A stretch of 64,000 nt of DNA. Source: Argopecten irradians (Eukaryota; Mollusca; Bivalvia; Pectinida; Pectinidae). The notes under the pieces are model-generated. The model was given only the letters and a program-made list of their open reading frames with translations. It ran no database searches and was not told the DNA's origin. The stretch lies in NCBI RefSeq assembly GCF_041381155.1, contig NC_091143.1, forward strand, positions 41,556,996-41,620,995, written 5' to 3'. Shown here one piece after another: positions 12,636 through 24,769 of the stretch; position 1 is the first letter of the stretch, and every line of letters starts with the position of its first letter. The position numbers and the translations under genes were made by a program.

Positions 12636-15600
12636 CAGTTTTTACATCAATAGTCACCGCGACAATTTCATTATCTTCTTTCTTGACTACCTTTAAAAAT
12701 TGGTATTGCTCGAAAACTTCCTGAGATACTCCGACCTTCCCCCATGTGACTGAGGCGTTATCTGTAGAAAAGATATCATAAAAACAGCATAAAAATTAAC
12801 TGCTTTGGCGTTTTTGTAATCGAATTATTAATTGATGATGTAAATGATGAAATATTATGATGGGTTGAAGTTAGCAAAAGACTCTTTAGAAGTTTAAAAC
12901 AATTTGATGAAACTAAATGGAATCACAACAGGTTGATAATTACAAAGCTGAATTATGTAAATGCGTGATTTTAGAAATGCGTTACATGTAAGCATATTCA
13001 ATCACTGTTAATGCAGAGTAACATTTAACAGATCATTGCACCGATTAATCTTGTTATGGAACAAATACAAACACATGTATTACCATTATCAGCAAATATA
13101 ATAACTACGTAAAAATAAACATTCTAATAATATTTGGATTTTGAGTATGAGTTGTCATATTTATAAGATAGAATTATATATCTAAAAAAATCAATATGTT
13201 TTAAGTAAAAAGGGAAAAGAAAGAAAAAACTCATTATGACTAATACATTTTCTTAAAACCTTTAATATCCTTGACCATATATGTTGCATTTAACGAAATC
13301 AGTAATCAAACATAGAGGTACACCTGTCTAAAGTGTTTGATTTTCCTCATTCGATATCGCCACGTAACATCGACGAGACTATCACTATTAGTAAAATGAT
13401 AATAACACAATGAAATAGAGAAAGAAAAACAGCAGAAAAATATTAAGGAGAAGCAACGTGATGAGACACTTTTATAGATTACTACCTACCTGGTATACCT
13501 TGCCATTGTTCCCAAAAGTTACCATCTATTACCTCTTTGTCACACGTCTTGTTGATGTAGTCAATCGCATAGAAAGATGACTGGAACATCAATGATAGTT
13601 ACTGTGTATAGGAACTGATCGTTCAACATTTAGTTTTGGATGTGATTATTGTTTAGTCTTTGTATCTGTATTGGCTTATTACGTATTGGTTGTGACATCA
13701 AATGAATACAAGCGTAACGTCATACTTTTAGTAGATAATGACGTGAATTGCATCCACAAAATAATGACGTCACAAAGGATACCTACACACAAAGAAAACA
13801 ACTTTGTAAAATGCAAAGATGGAATATTAGCTTGAGCTGAACAGTGCTACATCAATTTAATCTTTTCCGCCTTTTGCAAGAATTCATGGAAACATACCTG
13901 AAATAAAATCATACAGTTTGTGCGACTATGATGCAGTCATAGGATGATGTAGATTCCTTATCGACATGTAACGTTAAAGAACAATTTATTTATTTATAAC
14001 ATAATCAGCATTGAGTGTTTATATGACAAGATTTATTTGTGATAAACACCATGATATTCATTCTTAATAAATGTAACACCTAATAACAATTTTCATGTCA
14101 TATTTCTAACGATGCTGTTATACCTGATTTTATTTTTCACAAATTCAACTATTACAATTAGAGCTTTGGTGAAATTTACAGGACTACGAAAATAGGGAGA
14201 TGTTAAAAATGGACAGATGCATAGTGACATGTCGCTACCCCTTTTTCTCATTTGACCTTCATTTGTACTGAAGGAGTTGTTTGTAAAGCTGATGGAAGAT
14301 GTATCATATATACATATATGCATTCCTCATTACTACAGCAATTTGATAAATTAACATCGATAAATCTTTATAGAATAAAAGTGTTCATATCTATTTACTT
14401 TCCTTAACTTGTTCTATTCTAAGGAACATCCGAAGCTATTCCCAAACGCACTAGTCATATAAATGCATGTTACAGTCGGGCAATGAAAACCAGTCTAAAT
14501 ATTAGCCTTTCAAAACGACGGTCAAATTCTGCTTACGTTGTCCAGTTTTGACCATCGCAACTATGGAAAAGCCCCGTGTAAAATAGCCCAGTTCTAAACA
14601 TACTTTCTTTGAAATCGAGGCTGCGTAGAAGTTTCAACACGGACATACATGTAACCAGTCGGAAGGACGTTTTAGGATTCCTATAATAAAAAAATAATTC
14701 CTTCGCATGCATAACGACTTTGATGGTAAATTTTATATTTCTATTTTCATATGAAATTATACTGGATATATTAACACCATTTTACAGACTTTATCCTTCC
14801 TTTGTTCGACTATTCACTTTAATATTTTAGAATACCGTTTAGCGGTTATTTTCACGGGATGATATTTTCGCAATTTCGCGGCACATTACTATGATCCGCG
14901 AAATATTGAGAAATAGTTGAATCATAATTATAACACATATAAAGATGCTACACCGCCGACGAATAGTAATTGTATCTATTCAAAGCAAGAGCTAATGAAT
15001 CAGTAATTTTCTTCTGTTACAAAAGTTACTCACTTTACACTATTACCATTAATGAAAAGTTTGAGCTTCTTATTTTACTTCAATATGAAAGTATATAAAG
15101 TAATTGATTGCATCCCAAAACAAAAAAAATCTATAACACTAAAATGGAATGAGGGTCAACGAAAGCAAAACATTAAATTTTATATGCATTTTTGTATTAA
15201 TTAGACATATTCAATATACATGGTATTTATGTATACACGATTAAATATAAATTATTACACAAACGATAAATATTATTTATGCTCTGTTAGCTGTAGAGCA
15301 TCTTAGTTAAAAATTCTAAACTTCTAAAATTTGATTTTCTCTATTTTAGTTAAATAGCGAAAATTTTGACCGCGTAATAACAGTTATGTGGTATAGGGAA
15401 CAACCAACTAAATGAAAAACATGCCTTCGAAATGGCCCCTGTGTATACAGGATTGAGCCCAGGATAGAATTTTGACCCAGCCATTGATTGGCTGGCTAAT
15501 TAAGAATTTCAAAAGTAAAAATGTTTTCTGACAGGTAATTATTCCTAGATCACAATGATATGAATAAAGAACGAATTAAATCTGTATCACAAACATATCA

Positions 15601-15920
15601 CACATAAATTGCGTATTTGTTAAAAAAAAAATAAAAATAATCTTTACTTCACTGAACTTCCACAAGTAAGTAGAATTATAGGTCATATTGTAGGCCAAAT
15701 CAACACCCTGTAGGTCCAGTCTGGTCTGGTTGTTTGTGTAGTCGTAATAATACGTCCCTGATGCACGTGCTTGTGTAGGTACCATAAACATCGATCCAAA
15801 GTCGAAGAAAACGTTGCTCTGCCATTGCGCCGGAAACTTGCATCGTAGATTTTCACAAGAAATATAACTAATTCCAGCTACAAAGCACAAGGCGAGTGAG
15901 GTGAGTTTGACGACCTTCAT
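12636..15920 (-). CDS. Ependymin-related protein gene A (exons 1-3)
   Basis: Secreted ependymin-family (EPDR/MERP-like) glycoprotein by similarity to its six neighbours. Exons: 15648-15920, 13490-13580, 12636-12761. Exon 1 starts at an ATG followed by a hydrophobic signal peptide (LTSLALCFVAGISYISC), then the family block RCKFPAQWQS and GTYYYDYTNNQTRLDLQG. Exon 2 gives FYAIDYINKTCDKE and FWEQWQGIP, with the second conserved Cys and paired Trp. Exon 3 gives EQYQFLKVV and VTIDVKT. Donors are GTAAAG, GTAGGT and GTAAGT; intron phases are 0, 1, 1. Several N-glycosylation sequons are visible (NQT, NMT, NST, NKT). No intact exon 4 follows; a decayed exon-4 copy is at 5.4-5.6 kb. The gene may be inactive or may use an unrecognised 3' end. 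Family membership is strong; the function of these proteins in molluscs is poorly known. Introns hold no other recognised features. Confidence 0.75.
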
Positions 15921-15980
15921 CTTACTGCTTTTTAAATAAACATAGCTGAATATAATCTTATCCTATTTAAGATAGGTGAA

Positions 15981-17552
15981 GATAAAGCGTCCTCGACACA
16001 ATCCCTGTGAAATAAGGGTTAGTATCCCTGTACACTGGAGATAAAGCGTCCTCGACACAATCCCTGTGAAATAAGGGTTAGTATCCCTGTACACTGGAGA
16101 TAAAGCGTCCTCGACACAATCCCTGTGAAATAAGGGTTAGTATCCCTGTACACTGGAGATAAAGCGTCCTCGACACAATCCCTGTGAAATAAGGGTTAGT
16201 ATCCCTGTACACTGGAGATAAAGCGTCCTCGACACAATCCGTGAAAAGGTTGTATCCGACACATACCCTGTGAAATAAGGGTTAGTATCCCTGTACACTG
16301 GAGATAAAGCGTCCTCGACACAATCCCTGTGAATAAGGGTTAGTATCCTGTACATGGAGATAAAGCGACACAATCCCTGTGAAATAAGGGTTAGTATCCC
16401 TGTACACTGGAGATAAAGCGTCCTCGACACAATCCCTGTGAAATAAGGGTTAGTATCCCTGTACACTGGAGATAAAGCGTCCTCGACACAATCCCTGTGA
16501 AATAAGGGTTAGTATCCCTGTACACTGGAGATAAAGCGTCCTCGACACAATCCCTGTGAAATAAGGGTTAGTATCCCTGTACACTGGAGATAAAGCGTCC
16601 TCGACACAATCCCTGTGAAATAAGGGTTAGTATCCCTGTACACTGGAGATAAAGCGTCCTCGACACAATCCCTGTGAAATAAGGGTTAGTATCCATGTAC
16701 AGATAGGTGGAGATAAAGCGTCCTCGACACAATCCCTGTGAAATAAGGGTTAGTATCCCTGTACACTGGAGATAAAGCGTCCTCGACACAATCCCTGTGA
16801 AGTAAGGGTTAGTATCCCTGTACACTGGAGATAAAGCGTCCTCGACACAATCCCTGTGAAGTAAGGGTTAGTATCCCTGTACACTGGAGATAAAGCGTCC
16901 TCGACACAATCCCTGTGAAATAAGTTAAGCGTCCGAACAATCCCTGTGAAGGAGTACCACATGAGATAAAGCGTCCTCGACACAATCCCTGTGAAATAAG
17001 GGTTAGTATCCCTGTACACTGGAGATAAAGCGTCCTCGACACAATCCCTGTGAAATAAGGGTTAGTATCCCTGTACACTGGAGATAAAGCGTCCTCGACA
17101 CAATCCCTGTGAAATAAGGGTTAGTATCCCTGTACACTGGAGATAAAGCGTCCTCGACACAATCCCTGTGAAATAAGGGTTAGTATCCCTGTACACTGGA
17201 GATAAAGCGTCCTCGACACAATCCCTGTGAAATAAGGGTTAGTATCCCTGTACACTGGAGATAAAGCGTCCTCGACACAATCCCTGTGAAATAAGGGTTA
17301 GTATCCCTGTACACTGGAGATAAAGCGTCCTCGACACAATCCCTGTGAAATAAGGGTTAGTATCCCTGTACACTGGAGATAAAGCGTCCTCGACACAATC
17401 CCTGTGAAATAAGGGTTAGTATCCCTGTACACTGGAGATAAAGCGTCCTCGACACAATCCCTGTGAAATAAGGGTTAGTATCCCTGTACACTGGAGATAA
17501 AGCGTCCTCGACACAATCCCTGTGAAATAAGGGTTAGTATCCCTGTACACTG
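15981..17552. repeat. 59-bp minisatellite upstream of gene A
   Basis: About 26 tandem copies of a 59-bp unit, gataaagcgtcctcgacaca followed by atccctgtgaaataagggtt and agtatccctgtacactgga. Most copies are near-identical, with broken units around 16240-16370, 16690-16720 and 16920-16965, suggesting recent homogenisation. The array ends 60 bp before the gene A start codon, so it forms the gene's immediate 5' flank. On the gene strand each unit reads ggATACTAACccttatttcacag, a branchpoint-plus-acceptor look-alike. Short ORFs through it are repeat artefacts. Confidence 0.95.
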
Positions 17553-17748
17553 TAATATTACAATATCTCTATGACCTTCCACTAGAGTTTGTTTATTTGT
17601 CTTTATCTTATACAGCTGTACTTTAAATGTTATTTTTAATTAGAAAGAGATCTTTGTTACGTAATACTCATATTATCCAACAAATAAATTCATACAATAG
17701 TATTTCATGTGTTACTAGCGTGATACGACGTGAAGTGAATAAATAATG

Positions 17749-17961
17749 GGGATAATTCACGTATCACGTGGTACCCGATAACGTTTGTGCGGGACTAATG
17801 TTTCTCTTGGTGACGGAATAACGTTAAAAGATGATATATCACGCTAATGTCATTTCAGCGGAAAGATTTCAAATAGTTACATTCCATCACCGCTGCAGAT
17901 ATATGTACTAGTCTCGCACAAACGTTATTGCATGGGTATCACATGGTACATAAATTATCAC
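17749..17961. mobile_element. Small hairpin/TIR element
   Basis: The sequence at 17750-17800 (gataattcacgtatcacgtg, gtaccc, ataacgtttgtgcgggacta) recurs inverted at 17906-17959, with a few mismatches, around a loop of roughly 105 bp. Long terminal inverted repeats with no ORF fit a non-autonomous DNA element (MITE-like). Exact ends and target duplication are not clear. Confidence 0.6.
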
Positions 17962-19330
17962 CATTTGGAATATCCAACAAAAAAGAGTGTCAATTTTGGT
18001 CCTCATGTGGTAATTCCCAATTTGTTTTATTTGTGACATGTCAGTACATAGATGTTCATCAAAAATTATTTTAAAAAATGTTCTTCGGTTCCGAAAAACT
18101 GGACCACCAAAATTGACCTTCATGTTTCACCCGCGTAACTCACAATTGATTTCGACCTGACCTTAATCATATGTCATGTGCGTGATAGTCTATGCCCGGG
18201 TATCAGTAAACAAAAAACAAATATGCTCATCTGTCATTGCCACAAGTGGGCCCAAATTGACATTCCTACTTGTGGTCGAAATAGAGCCCGTGTTATTTGC
18301 TGTGATGACATTTTAAAATCTTAATTGTAAGTCCTCCTAGACTTTATAAAGTTGATTTCGTCATGACGATGTTTTTTTTATTATTACTTGTCAATGTTCA
18401 CAAAGCGAAACATTTAAGACTGAATTCAATCATTCTTATGGAGAAATTCTCTTGGCTTTACATTTATCATATCATAACGTTAAAATGACGTCACAGTTTG
18501 TAACTTTGTCGCTGATTGGCTTATACAACAGCGTTATGCTATTTATTTCGAAAAATGCGGGATTTCATGTGGTTAGATTGAATTATGAAGATTATCTTGA
18601 ATATAATTTTATATCATGGAGCTATGTCACACTAACCACCGTAGTGTTTTCTCATCGCGGTTTATCAAAAAATATCCTTTTTATATTATTTTGGCCTCGA
18701 ACCCAGGAAAAAGTTATGTTTTGATAAGAAACAACATGTAACATATACATTCAAACTGCATTAAACTGCAGTGCTTCAAATTACATGTATTGATAAACAC
18801 AATAAGACGTTGTTTACGTAAATACTTAAAATTTTCAATCGTATTTTACCCTCGTTTTGTGTTATTTGAGGTAATTTAAGCGAATTTAAAATATCCGATA
18901 ATGCAAAAAAAATATTGACAAAATATAAAGCTTATTACTGTTAAAATTGAAAATCCGCAAAAAAATCTACCAGCGATGTATAATCGCAAATCAGTAGAGA
19001 AAGAAAATAAAGAAGAGGAAATAAATAGAAAATCACCAATTTCTTTCCCCGCAAAATTTTTTTTAAAAAAAGTCAGTAGACACGTGTTTTATCAATTATT
19101 TTACATATATTGTTTATGATATTTGAATAATAAGTTTTTTTAATAGAGTATCCTAGAGTGTCGGTTGACCATTTTCGTCGTTCTATCTAATCTACAAACA
19201 TGTAAACAATCAGTCTACGTTCGAAGATTCAATAACAAGAACGATAAATAGACACTCCACGACATTAATATGGATTTTGTCAACAGCTGCTGTAGGGAAT
19301 TGTATTGTGGAAAATAAGACTAAAAAGTAT
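17962..19330. other. Intergenic AT-rich sequence, nothing recognised
   Basis: No family exon, tandem repeat or structural RNA was seen here. A 90-residue plus-strand ORF at 18452-18724 has no recognisable motif and no family match by eye; I treat it as chance. Confidence 0.5.
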
Positions 19331-19402
19331 GGGGATATAGCTCAGTGGTAGAGCATTCGACTGCAGATCGAGAGGTCCCTGGTTCGAACCCGGGTGTCCC
19401 CT
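19331..19402 (+). tRNA. tRNA-Cys (GCA)
   Basis: Identical 72-nt copy with full cloverleaf and a T5 run downstream. Unlike the others it lacks an obvious copy of the shared leader, so this copy may have spread with a shorter flank. Confidence 0.92.
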
Positions 19403-20691
19403 CATTTTTACCTCCTCCTTGGCCTCTTTTTAAGTCATCTGAGCCGAATCGCCTTTTTGTTCGTCGTCCTCCGTTTTTATCATTTTCGACTTCTCCGAAA
19501 CCACTGAACTAAATTTTTTGAAAATTTGCAAAAACCTGTTTGAACCAAAGATCAGTCAAATTGTGAATGTTATGGTCGCCAACCGCCATGGTGCTGGGAT
19601 AGGCCAAAATGGTCAAAATTACCAACAAAAAATCTTCTTCCTGACTCCCAGAAATGTTAGAATCAAATATTCTTTATAGATATAATGGTCTTAAAAGTCT
19701 TTTACACAACTTATGAATTTTATGACCCTTGGGTTGCAGGTTTTCCCTCGGAGAAGGGGTCAATTTTACTGTAGTTTATATAAGAAATTACATGTTTGTG
19801 CATTATTTGTGAAAATCGTATAGGAAACAAACTTGCTGAAATCCAGGGGACATAAAGAGTAAACACTGAAGTGATCATTAATGCCTCTAGGCTTCTTGTT
19901 TTATTTCTAATCTCGTTATCGGGTTCAATAAACGCATAAAGATGTATTTAAGACTTGTTAACGTGGACAACGGTAATATATGTATGTATTTTAAAACTGT
20001 TTGGATCAAAGGAAACAGCTACCAATTCAAAAATGTTTGTTAAACTGGAGTTCTCTCCAGTTATCTGAAATGGCAATTAAAAGATATAACAATTGCTGAC
20101 CGAAAACAGTCAAACACATTTTAAGAAGCCATGGATTTATACATCAACAACTTTAAATCAGTGTTTTAGCAGTAATTTGCTTTACACAAATTGATTTCGG
20201 AACTGAAATCATTATTTCGACCTCAATACTGCAGCACTTGTATCTGTAAAAAATAACAAGAATTTTATCCATTACTGTTCTCTCATTTTATCGCATTAAC
20301 TTTATCCCCACTTTTGTGATAGTTCCATAACCCTTGTCATCCATATTATACTGTAGTACTGCAGAAGACGTGTACTCCTCTGGAATTCCAGGTTCCGAGA
20401 TCACTGCATTGGAGATTGAGTTTCGTTAATCACAAAATACAGTTACGCTGTTTTTTATTTGCTAAGTATGAACTGGATTCTACGATTATTTTCATGAGTC
20501 TTGTCTTATACGCACAGTAGTCGGACAATTCTCACAATTTAATTGAGTGTTTTGGATTTGATTTACATCCTTTTGTTCCATAAGCCACGTTGCTAATGCA
20601 TGTGTAACTTGATGTATTTGTAATATTTCAATAATCGTCAATTTGTATTATTGGTGATGTTGATAGCTTAGACATAATGTGCACCAATAGA
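19403..20691. other. Intergenic sequence, nothing recognised
   Basis: AT-rich, no repeat or exon recognised. A stretch near 19500-19900 (ttttgaaaatttgcaaaaac, tcagaaatgttagaatcaaa-like) could be an old dispersed repeat, but I cannot place it in a family. Confidence 0.4.
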
Positions 20692-20693
20692 TA

Positions 20694-20869
20694 CAGTGAA
20701 CTCCCTTTAATCCGGACGCCGATAATCCGAAAAGTCATAATCCGGACGGAATTATCAGGAAACGAATTTGATTATCAACTAAGTAAACGGAGTCCAACAG
20801 TCCGGAAAATTCGCAATCCGGACAGTTTGGGTAGGAGCCGTAAGTGTCCGGATTATCGTGGGTTCACCG
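20694..20869. mobile_element. pogo/Tigger-like MITE
   Basis: A 176-bp element with imperfect inverted ends: CAGTGAACTCCCTTTAATCC at the left, and CGGTGAACCCACGATAATCC when the right end is read on the other strand. It is flanked by TA on both sides (20692-20693 and 20870-20871). Ends starting CAGTGAAC and rich in AATCCGGAC, with TA duplication, fit non-autonomous pogo/Tigger-type Tc1/mariner elements. Internal repeats of 'aatccggac' occur. The 72-residue ORF across it is an artefact. Confidence 0.8.
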
Positions 20870-21292
20870 TATGCGATATTTGTCTGCATGTCTAAAGTGC
20901 TAGGATCACACTTCCAGTCAACAGTTCGATAAGGTTATTACATTAGGCCGTAAATTTTGATATGCAGGATGAAATAGGATTACGTTACATGTATATCGAC
21001 ATAGATTTTGTAAACAGCTGACGTGATGTATTGCATAGTCAACAAGTTGTTGGATTTCATTTTCTGTTTCAAAAGTAGATAGTGCAAATAAACTAGTTCA
21101 TCAGAATTAGATCTACCTGGGATTCAAACACGATGATTGAATAATTGAAAATGAATTTTATCAGTTTACACTGTATATATGTGTCTGTAAATATGTTGAT
21201 TGCCCAAAACCTTTTCGTCTTACCTGTCTATGTATAATACGCTTAGTCAGCTGAAAGGGCTTTAAAATAAGAAACTCTCATATTAACTATAT

Positions 21293-21343
21293 GGGGATAT
21301 AGCTCAGTGGTAGAGCATTCGACTGCAGATCGAGAGGTCCCTG
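21293..21343 (+). pseudogene. 3'-truncated tRNA-Cys copy
   Basis: Intact from the 5' acceptor to the start of the T arm (ending tccctg), then breaks into unrelated sequence (aaatccaggaatctt). It has the shared leader upstream (tacctgtctatgtataatac). It lacks the B box, so normal Pol III transcription is unlikely. Confidence 0.85.
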
Positions 21344-22073
21344 AAATCCAGGAATCTTAAAAAGACTTGACGATGTTTTGCGATCTCACTATTTAAACCA
21401 CTTTGAAAATGAGTTGATCGTATATGATCTATCTTTAATTTGTCAAGTTGCCTAAATGTTCTTTTAATTCGCACTTTTGGAATTCTTGTTAGAAATAAAG
21501 TTTGGAAATGTTTTTTTTTTTTTTTAATTTTATAAATGAGTCAAAAACGCCATTAAACATATTCGGAAATTGACCATCAACATACCAGATAACACATTTA
21601 TTTAGTTCTGCTTCATCAAACACCATGGGTGTGTTCTGTTTGTATAATGGGAATACACAACAAAAACTCCATATTCTTGAAGTGAATTATGTCATTTATT
21701 ATTTATAATGAATGACACAAATACAAGCACTATTCTTTACTTATTGTTTGGTATTTATATGAAATGGAGTAAAGAAAATCCCTTATACAAAGATGGCGGT
21801 CAATTAACGCCACAATATATCCGGATAGAATGGATAACTGTCCAAATCGTATGGATATATCCCCCATCCGAATGCCATTTTAGCGTAGAGATAAAAACCT
21901 TGACCTGTATATTCTGTTCTGACCTCACCTACTGTTAATAGTACGATAAGGAAGCTATATTCATGAAGCCGATTTCATTTAAGCATTGAAGTCACTACTT
22001 TTTAATTTCATCGGGGTTTGAAAGAAATCTTGTTTGCAAATTGTGTGTATCTGCGTAAAATAAAAAAAAACCC

Positions 22074-22121
22074 ATTCGACTACAGATCGAGAGGTTCCTG
22101 TTTCGAACCCGGGTGTCCCCT
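22074..22121 (+). pseudogene. 5'-truncated tRNA-Cys copy
   Basis: Starts at the anticodon arm (attcgactacagatcgag, anticodon changed to ACA) and runs to a normal 3' end (cccgggtgtcccct). The upstream sequence (catcggggtttgaaagaaat) matches the 3' flank of the copy at 2007 near 2209, so this is a rearranged product, not a simple split of the copy at 21293. Confidence 0.8.
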
Positions 22122-22410
22122 CATTTTAACATTATCCTATATAGCTAGCACAACAACCACTATGTTTTTGTCTCTCCTACTTTTTTTACATACTCATTGC
22201 ATAAGACGACATTTCGCTATAATTACAATAATTCTTTTTTAATTTGATTTTTTGGTAATAGTTATAAACAATAATTAGTATATGTAGGTCTGTTAAATGT
22301 TAATGCTATCAACTAATACTGTTATATCTGAAGTCAGGAATCTTAAGATTACACAGCTGTGACCGATCACATATCAAATCCATCTATATTTGAAAATTAC
22401 AATGTGTATA

Positions 22411-22482
22411 GGGGATATAGCTCAGTGGTAGAGCATTCGACTGCAGATCGAGAGGTCCCTGGTTCGAACCCGGGTGTCCCCT
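22411..22482 (+). tRNA. tRNA-Cys (GCA)
   Basis: Identical 72-nt copy with full cloverleaf, followed by a T9 run after 'cc'. It lies just downstream of the last recognised exon of locus B and antisense to it. Confidence 0.92.
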
Positions 22483-23901
22483 CCTTTTTTTTTAATTTCG
22501 CGAATGTAATATTAAAGTTGATATTAAAAGTCTATCCAATGAACGGTCAAAATCGTCTGTGGAATAAGCTATCACTCTGGTCGTCACTCTGAAACATTGT
22601 AAAACATAGAACTAGCGTTATTTGTTATGGCTGCTGTTGTTTTTGTTTTTGTTTTTTGTTTTTCGTTCTTATCACGAAACTAGCTAATAGATAGATTTAT
22701 TGTTTTAATTTAAAGGTCATGTCCCCAGTAACAATATAGCTCATCATTATACCATAATTTTAAGAATATTGACTTTAAATCAAACCAATAGAAATTCAAT
22801 ATATGTTTATATTATAAAATGTAAGTGTACTCTAATCATAAAGCGCTTCGCGATTACTTAGAATATAATTATATTTTGTTTTATATCTCTATAACATAAA
22901 ATCATATCCATTCAAGTTATTCCTTAAAACAATTACTACATACCGATATCGTTACGTTTGTACAGTTGGTGGGATCTTTGAACACCATCTTCGGATCTTT
23001 AATATCCATTGGATCCAAGAGCTCGTAGTTTAATGAATATGTACCAAGAGGATCGAGTCCGTGTAGCTCCATTAGTAAGCGGCTTGGGGCACATTTATCA
23101 CCTAGTAACAAATATGTAAACCTAATTAAATAATTATCGTCGAAATGATCGAATCAAGTTGGCAATATAGCGAGGAAACAAACAGTATATCATAGATATA
23201 AGACAGATGGTAAGATTATCTCCAATATCAAGTTTGATCATAATCAAATTCTTCCTTTTTTGGGGATTTCTATATCATGCCTTTTTAAATGTGTTAATGC
23301 ATCTTCGTTTGCCAAGGGTTTCAGTACAATACTCCCCTTTTATCCTGTTCATGTACAGAGGAAGGTACGGGGTAAGATGTCATAAAGGAGAAGCTTCAGA
23401 ACTCAACGTTAGAGGTTAACTATTCAAATCGGTGTCACGAGCAATAAACCATGTAGAATTGGTCGTATAATATATATCTGATTAAATGAATCAATTTTTA
23501 CCATTGAGTTCTGTACCTACCCCATATGCATATCTTAGAAATTATGTGCTACCCTATAAACAACAAAGATAATGAAACTTTAGGTATTTTGTCGGAGACT
23601 TCATGATATAAGCATCACACAAATACAAAAATGTCCTTCTATCAATTAGATGAAGCAAGATCATATACTCTCACCTGGCATTTTATACTATGTTTTCTGA
23701 TGATTTAATCTCCCGTTGGGATATGCTTATCGATTTATTTAGTAAGTTCCGATGTAAGTCATGAATGATATACTGTATATTATAAAATCTATAATTGTTA
23801 TGTGAAACTAAATATTACATCAGTGTTGCATGTATATAAAGCTATTTATAATAGATCTCTCACTCGCATCAAATATGTTTGGAGAAATTAGAGTAAGATA
23901 T

Positions 23902-23973
23902 GGGAATAAAGCTCAGTGGTAGAGCATTCGACTGCAGATCGAGAGGTCCCTGGTTCGAACCCGGGTGTCCCCT
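23902..23973 (+). tRNA. tRNA-Cys (GCA), slightly diverged
   Basis: Same fold as the intact copies, but the 5' end reads GGGAATAAAGCTC, giving one A-C mismatch in the acceptor stem at pair 4-69 and a changed position 8. The core, anticodon GCA, B box and 3' end are intact. It lies in intron 3 of locus B, antisense. May be functional or an early pseudogene. Confidence 0.75.
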
Positions 23974-24550
23974 CATTCTTCAAATTTTAATAACTTATAT
24001 TTAATGTACGCATGTGCAGTGTAGCTGAGTCACATTATTCTTATTTTATGTTGTTACGGCGAAAATTACATGATAAAGCCAATAGTTCTACATCACTTAC
24101 AAAAATGATACATTTCATTTTTTATTGGTTTATCTTACTGTAATATCTCTAAATAATGACCGAAGTCAGAGCTCGATGTCCTTTTAGAATCTAGTAGTGC
24201 GATAATACAAAAACAAATCACTGTAGCCGATCTGAGACCCATGTTGAGAAAGGGGAAGGGAAAAGTTGTGTAGGGATTGTAATCTAAGTTTTGTCCGTAA
24301 ACAATAAAACCAACCCATATTACAGAATGTTTGATTCTCTGTCTCACCTTGTTAACTTGATACCCACCGGGTTTAATATCGATAGTCATTTCAACAATTG
24401 TATCATCATCTTCCACCATCACCTTTAAGAACTGGTACTCCTCAAAACGTTCTTGTGATCCCCCCACCTTTCCAATTGACGTCAGAGAAGCTGATTCTAT
24501 GTATGAGAACATACTGTGTACTTGGATATTTTGGCGAGTCGATATAAGAT

Positions 24551-24769
24551 TTGTTTGTTTGGTTTGGTTTTACGTCCTATTAACAGCCAGGGTCATGTAA
24601 GGACGTGCCAGGTTTGTTGGTGGAGGAAAGCCGGAGTACCCGGAGAAAAACCACCGACCAGCGGTCAGTACCTGGCAACTGCCCCACATGGGATTCGAAC
24701 CCGCTTCCCAGAGGTGGAGGGCTTGTGGTAATATGTCGGGACATCTTAACCACTCGGCCACCGCGGCCC
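24551..24769 (-). mobile_element. tRNA-derived SINE (V-SINE-like) with target duplication
   Basis: Read on the minus strand, the head is tRNA-like (ggggccgcggtggccgagtg, then ggttaag, B box ggttcgaatccc), resembling Leu/Ser tRNA. A body with ctccgggtactccggctttc follows, then a tail ending ggctgttaataggacg. The direct repeat cgatataagat flanks it at 24540-24550 and 24770-24780. This resembles molluscan V-SINEs such as RUDI; the family name is from memory and uncertain. It sits in intron 2 of locus B. Confidence 0.8.

Noticed and set aside
16137-17078. Minus-strand ORFs with GILTLISQGLCRGRF repeats
   Set aside because: Translation of the 59-bp array; 59 is not a multiple of three and the units have no codon-level conservation.
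15981-17552. CRISPR-like array
   Set aside because: Contiguous direct repeats without unique spacers; the surroundings are eukaryotic with introns. The same applies to the 62-bp and 44-bp arrays.
18452-18724. 90-codon plus-strand ORF between loci A and B
   Set aside because: No recognisable domain, signal peptide or family match, and AT-rich sequence of this length yields such ORFs by chance.
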